A stretch of 6,633 nt of DNA from Pseudomonadota bacterium (GTDB lineage Bacteria > Pseudomonadota > Alphaproteobacteria > Rhizobiales > Rhizobiaceae). The position numbers and the translations under genes are program-made. This document shows positions 1-5,506 of the stretch, piece by piece. Position 1 is the stretch's first letter, and each line of letters starts with the position of its first letter. Where the stretch lies: contig JAEYXI010000138.1 in assembly GCA_023428515.1 (NCBI GenBank), positions 1 to 6,633 of the forward strand. The letters run 5' to 3'. The notes under the pieces are model-generated. The model did not search any database, had not been told where the DNA came from, and worked only from the letters and a program-made list of their open reading frames with translations.

Positions 1-1127
1 GTCGAGACATAGGTGAAGTCGTCGGCCACGCCAGCAAGGTTCAGCGCTGCGACCGTGTCGCCGCCGCCTGCAACCGACAGAAGCTTGTCGGCCTTGGTGC
101 GGCTCGCCGCATGTTTCGCGACCGCGACGGTCGCCTTGTCGAACGGCTTCGTCTCGAACGCGCCGAGCGGGCCGTTCCAGACCAGCGTGTTGGCGCGGTC
201 GATCCACTCGTTGATCGTTTCGATCGTCTTCGGACCGGCGTCGAGGATCATGCCGTCGGCGGGCACCGCGCCGACCGGCACCACCTCGTTCGCCGCACCG
301 CTCTTGAATTCCTTCGCCACCACGGCATCGGAAGGCAGGATGATAGCGCAGCCGGCGGTCGCCGCCTCGATCATGATCTGCCGTGCCGTCTGGGCGAGGT
401 CGTGCTCGCAAAGCGACTTGCCGACGTCTTCGCCGTGGGCGGCAAGGAAGGTGTTGGCCATGCCGCCGCCGATCACCAGCGCGTCAACTCGTTTGACGAG
501 ATTCATCAGGAGGTCGAGCTTGGTCGAGATCTTGGCTCCGCCGACGATGGCGACCACCGGCCGCTCGGGATCGCCGAGACCCTTTTCCAGCGCCTCGAGC
601 TCCGCCTCCATGGTGCGGCCGGCATAGGCGGGCAGGACATTCGCGAGTCCCTCGGTCGAGCAGTGCGCGCGGTGGGCCGCCGAGAAGGCGTCGTTGACGA
701 AGATGTCGCCATTTGCCGCGAGCTTTTCGGTGAAGGCGGGGTCGTTCTTCTCCTCACCCTTGTAGAAGCGTGTATTTTCAAGCAGCGCGATGTCGCCCGG
801 CATCATGGCGAAGATCGCGCCTTCGACCATTTTTCCAATGCAGTCCGGGATGAAGGTGACCTTGCGGCCGATGATGTCGGAGGTCGGGCGGGCGACGGGC
901 TCCAGGGAGAGGTCCGGATCGGGGCCATCCTTCGGGCGGCCGAAATGGGCGAGCAGCACCACTTTTGCGCCCTTGTCGGAAAGTTCGAGGATGGTCGGCG
1001 CGACGCGTTCGATGCGGGTCGTATCGGTCACCTTGCCGTCCGACATCGGCACGTTGAGATCGACCCTGACGAGGACGCGCTTGCCCTTGATGTCGCCGAG
1101 GTCATCGAGGGTGCGGAAATGGGCCAT
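1..1127 (-). CDS. pgk: Phosphoglycerate kinase, 3' end cut by window edge
   Basis: Cytosolic enzyme that interconverts 1,3-bisphosphoglycerate + ADP and 3-phosphoglycerate + ATP in glycolysis and gluconeogenesis. Translating the minus strand from ATG at 1127 gives 375 codons open to the window edge. Family hallmarks appear in order: RVDLNVP (residues 21-27) and HFGRPK (61-66) of the substrate-binding N-domain; [14 protein letters not shown] (115-128); [11 protein letters not shown] (145-155); GGAK (196-199); the nucleotide-side GGGM (220-223); WNGPLGAFE (317-325); and GGGDT (354-358) near the C-terminus. Family members are about 390-400 residues, so only some 20-25 residues should be missing; this is the window boundary, not a biological truncation. 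The start is supported by AAGGGAG (complement of 1135-1141), 7 nt before the ATG. The gene lies 91 nt downstream of the antiporter on the same strand, so read-through is possible. Identification is very secure. Confidence 0.98.
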   Translation of the reverse strand, partial: MAHFRTLDDLGDIKGKRVLVRVDLNVPMSDGKVTDTTRIERVAPTILELSDKGAKVVLLAHFGRPKDGPDPDLSLEPVARPTSDIIGRKVTFIPDCIGKMVEGAIFAMMPGDIALLENTRFYKGEEKNDPAFTEKLAANGDIFVNDAFSAAHRAHCSTEGLANVLPAYAGRTMEAELEALEKGLGDPERPVVAIVGGAKISTKLDLLMNLVKRVDALVIGGGMANTFLAAHGEDVGKSLCEHDLAQTARQIMIEAATAGCAIILPSDAVVAKEFKSGAANEVVPVGAVPADGMILDAGPKTIETINEWIDRANTLVWNGPLGAFETKPFDKATVAVAKHAASRTKADKLLSVAGGGDTVAALNLAGVADDFTYVS

Positions 1128-1171
1128 GCTCGTACTCCCTTGGAAATTCCCTAAACTATAAGCCGCCGGAC

Positions 1172-1198
1172 ATTATCGCCATGCGACATGGATGCAAG
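1172..1198 (-). promoter_or_regulatory. Weak candidate pgk promoter with an inverted repeat in its spacer
   Basis: Reading the minus strand toward pgk, CTTGCA (complement of 1193-1198) resembles the alphaproteobacterial -35 CTTGAC, and GATAAT (complement of 1172-1177) resembles a -10. They are 15 nt apart, shorter than the preferred 16-18. The spacer contains CCATG-CGA-CATGG (1179-1191), a perfect 5-bp inverted repeat that could bind a protein or be chance. The placement about 45 nt before the pgk start is sensible. Evidence is by eye only. Confidence 0.25.
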
Positions 1199-1218
1199 AA
1201 AGTTGGGCGGAAAACGGC

Positions 1219-3075
1219 TCAGGCGTCGACTTTTTCGGCAGGTTCCGCGGCAGTCGGCGTTTCCGGAGCGCGAGGCGGCGGACGCCTGAACATTGCGAGG
1301 ATGCGATCGATCAACTCGGCCGGGCTGAGGAAGGCCGGGATGCTCGTTATCACCGGCGTCGGCTCGAGCGACAGGCCAACGGAAGTGATCTTGCCGTCGT
1401 CGCCGACGTCGCGAACGATCAGCTCGATCGTGCCGAGCGGCAGGCGATCGGCATATTCGGCATGGCCGCCGAGGCGCTGCCGCATCAATTGGCCGATGGT
1501 GAGTTTTCTCTCGGCCTCGGTGAGCACTGCGCCGTAGTTCGCCTCCAACTCGCCCGCCGAACCTTTGGGATCGACGGTGAACTCGCCGAAGAAATCGGCG
1601 TCGTCGGGGCTGACCTCGGTGCGGCTGGCGAACAGCCGGTCGAGCAGGCGAGGGTAACGCTCGGAGACGAAGATGTAGACATGGGCGCCGGCGACGAGAC
1701 GGCCGGTGTCCTGGTACTTCATCGAGCGCCCTTCGCGCACGACGAGCGATGGCCGTGCCCAGCGCGGAATACGCTCGCCGCGCGCCACCGGGCTGCCGGC
1801 GACGACGGTATAGGCGAGCAACTCGTGATGCGCCGAACCCGGCAGCTCCAGCTCGACTTTCTCCAGCGGGCCGATGCGTTGTGGCACGATGAGGCCGAGC
1901 CGGCGCGCCAGCGGGCCGACCGTCCAGCCCTGCACCACCAGCGAGACCAAAACGATGATGAAGGCTGTGTTGAAGATCGCGCGGCCGTCGTCCAGCCCGC
2001 CGAGCAGCGGCGTGATGGCGAGCAGGATGGAGACGGCGCCGCGCAGGCCGACCCAGGAGATGAACGCGGTTTCCTGGCGCGGGAAGCGAAAAGGCAGGAG
2101 GCAAAGCCATACCGCGATCGGCCGTGCGATGAAGATCAGCACCAGGCCGAGCAGGATCGAGACGGGCAGGATCGGCAGGAACTGCGAGGGCGTGGCGAAA
2201 AGGCCGAGCACCAGGAACATTATGATCTGTGCCAGCCACGCGACCCCCTCCTGGAAGCGCTTGAGCGAGGCCGCCGAGCGCATGCCCGAATTGCCCGCGA
2301 CCAGCCCTGCCAGATAGGCAGCGAGGAAGCCGGAGCCGCCGAATGCCCCGCCCGCCGCGAATTCGAGCAGCGACAGGGTCAGCACGAAGATCGGCAGCAG
2401 GCCCTGGTCGAGATTGAAGCGGCTGACGAGGCGCACGATTGCCATGCCGCCGAGTACTCCGACGATTGCGCCAAGCCCCATATGGATGACGAAGCCGGCG
2501 AGGAGGTCTATGAACAGAACTTCGGCTTCGGGGTCGGCGCCTACCGCGATGACCTCGACAAGCATGATCGTGAGAAAAATGGCGATTGGATCGTTGGTAC
2601 CGGACTCGATTTCCAGCGTTGATCTCACGCGGTCGCGGATCTGCAGATTGCCGGCCCGCAGCAAGAAGAACACTGCCGCGGCGTCGGTCGAGGCGACGGC
2701 GGCGCCGAGCAGGAAGGATTCGAGCCAGCTGAAACCGGTCAGGTAGTAGGCTGCCACTCCGAACAGGCCGGCGGTCAGAAGCACGCCGGCCGTCGCAAGC
2801 GAAAGTGCCGGCATCGCCGCCTGGCGTAGCGCCGAGAGCGGCGTTCCGAAGCCGGATTCGAAAAGGATGACGGCAAGCGCCAATGAGCCGACGAAATAGG
2901 CGACATGCGCATTGTCGAATTCGATGCCGAGGCCATCGGTGCCGGCGGCAAGACCAAGCCCGAGGAACAGCAGCAGCAACGGCGCGCCGAACCGGAAAGC
3001 GATCAGGCTCGAAAACGCCGCGGCGAGCACCAGCGCCGTGCCTACCAGCGTCGCGAGATAGATCGACTGCTCCAT
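1219..3075 (-). CDS. cvrA: Potassium/proton antiporter, CvrA/NhaP2-type CPA1 family
   Basis: Inner-membrane monovalent cation/proton antiporter of 618 residues; E. coli NhaP2/CvrA is a little shorter. By family knowledge it exports K+ (and possibly Na+) in exchange for H+ and helps control cell volume and pH. Residues 1-395 are very hydrophobic, with about a dozen membrane segments. They carry the CPA1 motifs STDAAAVF (129-136, Asp131), ESGTNDP (157-163, paired Asn161-Asp162 of the ion site) and WVGLRGAVSI (341-350). Residues about 405-480 resemble an RCK_C/TrkA-C ligand-binding domain (HHELLAYTV, then VAGAHVYIFV). Residues about 490-572 resemble the CorC_HlyC transporter-associated domain (LPLGTIELIVRDV). 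A tail from about 575 ends in a Pro/Ala-rich stretch. The ATG start follows GGAGGGG (complement of 3086-3092) with 10 nt spacing. The gene lies 161 nt downstream of the bestrophin gene and 91 nt upstream of pgk, all in one direction. Exact ion preference cannot be read from sequence. Confidence 0.93.
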   Translation of the reverse strand: MEQSIYLATLVGTALVLAAAFSSLIAFRFGAPLLLLFLGLGLAAGTDGLGIEFDNAHVAYFVGSLALAVILFESGFGTPLSALRQAAMPALSLATAGVLLTAGLFGVAAYYLTGFSWLESFLLGAAVASTDAAAVFFLLRAGNLQIRDRVRSTLEIESGTNDPIAIFLTIMLVEVIAVGADPEAEVLFIDLLAGFVIHMGLGAIVGVLGGMAIVRLVSRFNLDQGLLPIFVLTLSLLEFAAGGAFGGSGFLAAYLAGLVAGNSGMRSAASLKRFQEGVAWLAQIIMFLVLGLFATPSQFLPILPVSILLGLVLIFIARPIAVWLCLLPFRFPRQETAFISWVGLRGAVSILLAITPLLGGLDDGRAIFNTAFIIVLVSLVVQGWTVGPLARRLGLIVPQRIGPLEKVELELPGSAHHELLAYTVVAGSPVARGERIPRWARPSLVVREGRSMKYQDTGRLVAGAHVYIFVSERYPRLLDRLFASRTEVSPDDADFFGEFTVDPKGSAGELEANYGAVLTEAERKLTIGQLMRQRLGGHAEYADRLPLGTIELIVRDVGDDGKITSVGLSLEPTPVITSIPAFLSPAELIDRILAMFRRPPPRAPETPTAAEPAEKVDA

Positions 3076-3236
3076 TCCGACGTTGCCCCTCCGGCCACCC
3101 TTCGTGACTTAACGCAGAGTGCGGCGAACACATGGCGCGGGCAAGCAATGACGCGCGTTTTAGCCGGCTCGGAGCGAAATTTCTTCGGACCCGCGAGCGA
3201 CCGGCCCTTTCAGCCGCCGATCAGATCCGGGACAGG

Positions 3237-4142
3237 TCAGGAGTAATAGTATTTCTCCGCCGGCAGCGGCGTCGGGGCTGGCTCCGCCAGGGCCTCGAAG
3301 ACGGAGATCTCGCAGACTCGGCAAAGGCTGTCGAGCGCCAGGTCGTTGGCTTCGGTGCCGAACGGGTCCTCCAACTCTTCCGAGAGCGCATCGAGGCCAA
3401 AGAAGGTGTAGGCGATCAGCGCCGTGAAGAGCGGTGTCGCCCAGCCGGTGCTGGTGACCAGTCCGAAGGGTAGCAACAGGCAGACGATATACGCAGTGCG
3501 CTGCAGGAGCAGCGTATAGGCGAAGGGCAGCGGCGTGCCCGCGATGCGCTCACAGCCGGCCTGGACCGCCGATATCGCGGCAAGGCGCTCGTCGAGGATG
3601 CGATAACCGATTGTGTCGATCGCGCCGGCGCGATGCAATGCCGCGATCCTGGCACCCATGCGCCGCACCATCTCGTCCGGCTTGTTGGCGAAAGCTGCGA
3701 CCGTGCCGGCCTGTTCGCCGATAAGCTCCTTAGCGTTGGTAGTCGCATCGACATTTCGCAATTGCCCGCGCAGGAGATGGCAGAAGGCGAGGGCGTCCAT
3801 CAGCAATGCGCGCCACTCGCCGCGATCGGCGATCAGCCCGCCGCTGGCGCGCGCGACGTTGCGTATCTCATAGACAAGCTGGCCCCACAGTTTGCGCGCC
3901 TCCCACCAGCGGTCATAGGCGGCGCTGTTGCGGAAGCCGAGATAGATGGAGAGCGTGACGGCGATCAGCCCGAACGGCGCGATATTGAAGTCCTGGAGCG
4001 AGATGCCGGTCACGTCGACCACGGCAACGATCGCCGCGGCGTAGATCGCGAAGCCCAGAATCTGCGGCAGGATGCGCGGGACGACAGAGCCGCGCATGAC
4101 GAAGAAGAGCTTCAGGAAACTCGGCCTGGGGCGGATGATCAT
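3237..4142 (-). CDS. Bestrophin-family ion channel (UPF0187/YneE-like)
   Basis: Integral membrane protein of 301 residues. Family hallmarks are PSFLKLFFVMRGSVVPRILP at the N-terminus (7-26), LGFRNSAAYDRWWEARKLWG (68-87), GTPLPFAYTLLLQRT (202-216) and ELEDPFG (256-262). Hydrophobic segments lie at about 24-45, 55-72, 212-230 and 236-250, matching the four-helix bestrophin fold. Animal bestrophins are Ca2+-gated anion channels, while the studied Klebsiella homologue (KpBest) is a pentameric channel that conducts Na+ and K+; cation conduction is therefore the better guess here, by analogy only. I chose ATG at 4142 because the protein then begins MIIRPRPSF, as relatives do. An in-frame TTG at 4196 would add 18 residues lacking family features. 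Neither start has a clear Shine-Dalgarno sequence. The C-terminus is an unusual KYYYS. It lies 99 nt after the HxlR gene and 161 nt before the antiporter, on the same strand. Confidence 0.93.
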   Translation of the reverse strand: MIIRPRPSFLKLFFVMRGSVVPRILPQILGFAIYAAAIVAVVDVTGISLQDFNIAPFGLIAVTLSIYLGFRNSAAYDRWWEARKLWGQLVYEIRNVARASGGLIADRGEWRALLMDALAFCHLLRGQLRNVDATTNAKELIGEQAGTVAAFANKPDEMVRRMGARIAALHRAGAIDTIGYRILDERLAAISAVQAGCERIAGTPLPFAYTLLLQRTAYIVCLLLPFGLVTSTGWATPLFTALIAYTFFGLDALSEELEDPFGTEANDLALDSLCRVCEISVFEALAEPAPTPLPAEKYYYS

Positions 4143-4241
4143 GGCGGGTATCTGGATATGCCGGGCGGATCGATGCCGCTCTATTGTGCGGAACAAAACG
4201 CGCGGGCAAGCCGAAAGTGAACAAGAGATTCTGGTGCGGCG

Positions 4242-4595
4242 TTAGGTCGTCAGCAAGCGGCGGTCGTACATTCCGCGGGACCCGGCCACTTTGCGCCGTT
4301 CCCACCAGTCGCCCAAGGCATCGATCAACGGCACAAGCTCCAGGCCGAAGGCGGTGAGGTCGTATTCGACACGCAGCGGATAGCCTTCGAATGCGGTGCG
4401 GCGCACGATGCCGGCGTCTTCCAGCTTGCGCAGTTCCAGTGTCAGCATCCGGTGCGAGACAGCAGGGTTGTCGCGCCTGAGATCGCTGAAGCGCTTGGTG
4501 CCGTCCTTCAGATAGTAGAGCAGCAGCGTCGGCCAGCGACCGCTCAACACCTGCATCGCTTCTTCGATCGGGCAGTAGGAGACGGTGTCCTTCAC
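4242..4595 (-). CDS. HxlR-family winged-helix transcriptional regulator (GTG start)
   Basis: Small DNA-binding protein of 117 residues, normal for HxlR/DUF24 regulators, which act as dimers. The signature CPIEEAMQVLSGRW spans residues 8-21. The helix-turn-helix and recognition helix are around 35-66 (FSDLRRDNPAVSHRMLTLEL, then RKLEDAGIVRR), and the wing is AFEGYPLRVEYDLTAFG (68-84). Cys8 is the only cysteine and sits where YodB- and HypR-type members carry their thiol sensor, so sensing of quinones, aldehydes or oxidants is plausible but inferred. GTG at 4595 is preferred because GGAG (complement of 4603-4606) lies 7 nt upstream and the protein then starts MKDTVSYCP, as relatives do. A longer in-frame TTG reading from 4694 would cover the whole divergent promoter region and add residues with no family match. 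It is divergent from the glutathione S-transferase gene, its likely target. Confidence 0.94.
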   Translation of the reverse strand: MKDTVSYCPIEEAMQVLSGRWPTLLLYYLKDGTKRFSDLRRDNPAVSHRMLTLELRKLEDAGIVRRTAFEGYPLRVEYDLTAFGLELVPLIDALGDWWERRKVAGSRGMYDRRLLTT

Positions 4596-4602
4596 GGGGA
4601 AG

Positions 4603-4606
4603 CTCC
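4603..4606 (-). promoter_or_regulatory. Ribosome binding site deciding the GTG start of the HxlR gene
   Basis: The minus strand reads GGAG, then 7 nt (CTTCCCC), then GTG. This spacing supports the non-ATG start at 4595 and places the regulator's N-terminus just before its conserved Cys-Pro. Confidence 0.7.
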
Positions 4607-4613
4607 GGTTCAG

Positions 4614-4637
4614 GTTACAAAAATGTTCGTAATTTAC
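4614..4637. promoter_or_regulatory. Probable HxlR operator: TTAC/GTAA inverted repeats
   Basis: Two overlapping A/T-rich inverted repeats lie 19 nt upstream of the HxlR start. The first is GTTAC (4614-4618) paired with GTAAT (4629-4633) across 10 nt, with a perfect TTAC/GTAA core. The second is the near-palindrome GTAATTTAC (4629-4637). GTAC/GTAA-type dyads of this kind are typical sites for HxlR-family regulators, and the site stands out as A/T-rich in a G/C-rich window. Its place between the divergent regulator and GST genes fits control of both. Binding by this HxlR protein is inferred. Confidence 0.5.
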
Positions 4638-4640
4638 TTG

Positions 4641-4654
4641 GGGAGCGAACTCCC
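4641..4654. repeat. Perfect inverted repeat GGGAG-CGAA-CTCCC
   Basis: Five-base arms flank a 4-nt centre, 4 bp to the right of the probable HxlR operator and within the same divergent promoter region. It could be a second protein-binding dyad or, if transcribed toward GST, a short leader hairpin. No known binding site is recognised. Confidence 0.4.
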
Positions 4655-4668
4655 TACGTTCCAGTCCT

Positions 4669-4680
4669 CGCTGCGCAGCG
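4669..4680. repeat. Perfect 12-bp palindrome CGCTGCGCAGCG
   Basis: The twelve bases equal their own reverse complement. The site lies 30 nt before the GST start codon. In G/C-rich DNA such palindromes are not rare, so function is uncertain; it is listed because it adjoins other dyads. Confidence 0.35.
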
Positions 4681-4699
4681 TGATTTGAAAACAATCACG
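4679..4699. repeat. Perfect 7-bp inverted repeat next to the GST ribosome binding site
   Basis: CGTGATT (4679-4685) and AATCACG (4693-4699) are exact complements around the A-rich centre TGAAAAC. The right arm ends on the first G of the GST Shine-Dalgarno GGAG (4699-4702). As DNA it could be an operator; as RNA it could form a weak hairpin abutting the ribosome site. The stem is short and A/T-rich in part, so a strong translational block is unlikely. Confidence 0.4.
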
Positions 4700-4702
4700 G
4701 AG
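4699..4702 (+). promoter_or_regulatory. Ribosome binding site deciding the TTG start of the GST gene
   Basis: GGAG lies 7 nt before TTG at 4710. The next in-frame ATG falls at residue 15, inside the thioredoxin-like fold, so the TTG start is strongly favoured. Confidence 0.75.
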
Positions 4703-4709
4703 AAAGACC

Positions 4710-5414
4710 TTGGAACCGATTCTGGTTTACGGCTTCCCGCTGGGAAGCTCGATGGGGCTCGTCGCCTCGCTGGAATGGCTGGGCCAGCCCTACCGGCTTT
4801 GCCGCGTGGACATGCTGGGCGAGATGCGCGAGCCAAGTTACGCCCGGCTCAATGCGCGACATGAGACGCCGGCCCTGATCACCGACGAGGGCCGCGTCAT
4901 CACCGAGACCATGGCGATCGCCGCCTGGCTGGAGGCGCGCGACAAGGAGAGGCGGGTCAGCTTCGATCCGCGCTCGCCCGAATCTGACCGTATGCACCAG
5001 CTCATGGCCTTCCTGAACACCGGCTTCACCGGCGCCTTCAGCCCGCTATGGGTGGCGCTGGAAATGTCGCAACCGGATCCTGAATTCCAGGAGGCGCTGC
5101 GCCGGCACGGCCGTCAGGCCGTCGTCGAGCGTCACGACAAGCTGGAGGCAATGGTCGGCGACGCGCCGTTCCTGGCCGGTGACCGTCCGACGCTGGCCGA
5201 CGGCGTGCTGATCGGCGTGTCGCGCTGGCTGGAATTTCATGAGGTGGCCGATGTCGGGCGCTGGCCGAAACTGGCCGCGCTGCGAGCCCGTATCGAGGCA
5301 GACCCGGCGATCGCCTATGCGGTCGCGGTGGAGAACGGCGAGCGGCCTGCCGGATCGGGCGCATGCGTCGGCCATATGCCGCTGGCCGAGGCGATCGAGC
5401 GTTTCGGCGCCTGA
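4710..5414 (+). CDS. Glutathione S-transferase family protein (TTG start)
   Basis: Cytosolic protein of 234 residues expected to join glutathione to electrophilic compounds or use it in related reactions; the substrate is unknown. The N-terminal thioredoxin-like domain (about 3-80) begins ILVYGFPLGSSMGLV, where Ser13/Ser14 are candidates for the catalytic hydroxyl. It includes the cis-proline in ETPAL (52-56, Pro54) and the glutathione-contact motif TETMAIAAWL (65-74, Glu66-Thr67). The helical C-domain (about 90-215) contains GDRPTLADGVL (157-167), with the conserved N-capping pair Thr161/Asp164 that stabilises the GST fold. Length is typical of the superfamily; I cannot assign a class. It is divergent from the HxlR gene with a 114-bp shared promoter region, so regulation by HxlR is likely. 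It is convergent with gap, with a hairpin terminator between them. Confidence 0.9.
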   Translation: MEPILVYGFPLGSSMGLVASLEWLGQPYRLCRVDMLGEMREPSYARLNARHETPALITDEGRVITETMAIAAWLEARDKERRVSFDPRSPESDRMHQLMAFLNTGFTGAFSPLWVALEMSQPDPEFQEALRRHGRQAVVERHDKLEAMVGDAPFLAGDRPTLADGVLIGVSRWLEFHEVADVGRWPKLAALRARIEADPAIAYAVAVENGERPAGSGACVGHMPLAEAIERFGA

Positions 5415-5423
5415 CGCGGAACC

Positions 5424-5447
5424 GCAGGCGCGCCCTGCTACGCCTGC
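5424..5447. repeat. Inverted repeat just after the GST stop codon
   Basis: GCAGGCG (5424-5430) pairs perfectly with CGCCTGC (5441-5447) around a 10-nt loop. It starts 9 nt after the GST stop and precedes the stronger terminator. It has no T-tract, so it may help protect the mRNA 3' end or be incidental. Confidence 0.35.
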
Positions 5448-5454
5448 ATGAAAC

Positions 5455-5483
5455 AGAAACGCCCGGACGAGCCGGGCGTTTCT
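5455..5483. terminator. Bidirectional intrinsic terminator between GST and gap
   Basis: A perfect 12-bp stem (AGAAACGCCCGG and CCGGGCGTTTCT) encloses the 5-nt loop ACGAG. Read on the plus strand it ends GST transcripts with GTTTCTT. Read on the minus strand it ends gap transcripts with TTTCTGTTTC. It sits about 40 nt after the GST stop and 23 nt after the gap stop. The symmetry and convergent placement make it the best regulatory call in the window. Confidence 0.88.
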
Positions 5484-5506
5484 TGAGCTTCAATGTAAGG
5501 GATGCC

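Noticed and set aside
1..1127. Possible broken pgk, because its C-terminus is missing
   Set aside because: The frame is open to the window edge and every expected motif is present; the missing part is simply outside the window.
111..1154. Plus-strand open frame of 347 codons opposite pgk
   Set aside because: It is the antisense of a full set of phosphoglycerate kinase motifs and has no protein-family features of its own.
1192..2622. Long plus-strand open frame (476 codons) opposite the antiporter gene
   Set aside because: It lies antisense to a secure gene. Its translation is rich in Arg, Asp, Glu and Gln without a recognisable fold, as expected for an antisense shadow in G/C-rich DNA.
1151..3148. 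Long minus-strand open frame (665 codons) overlapping the antiporter in another frame
   Set aside because: The translation is Arg/Pro/Ala-rich low-complexity sequence. The alternative frame gives a clear CPA1 antiporter with all motifs and a ribosome site.
3076..3236. Searched for a terminator or promoter between the bestrophin and antiporter genes
   Set aside because: Only very short dyads such as CGAA/TTCG around GAAAT are visible, with no T-tract and no convincing -35/-10 pair, so nothing is called.
4143..4241. Candidate -35/-10 pair (TTGCCC, 17 nt, CAATAG on the minus strand) before the bestrophin gene
   Set aside because: The -10 matches the consensus at only two positions, too weak to report as a promoter.
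4596..4694. N-terminal extension of the HxlR protein from a TTG at 4694
   Set aside because: It would cover nearly the whole divergent promoter region including the probable operator and has no family match. The GTG at 4595 has a well-spaced ribosome site.
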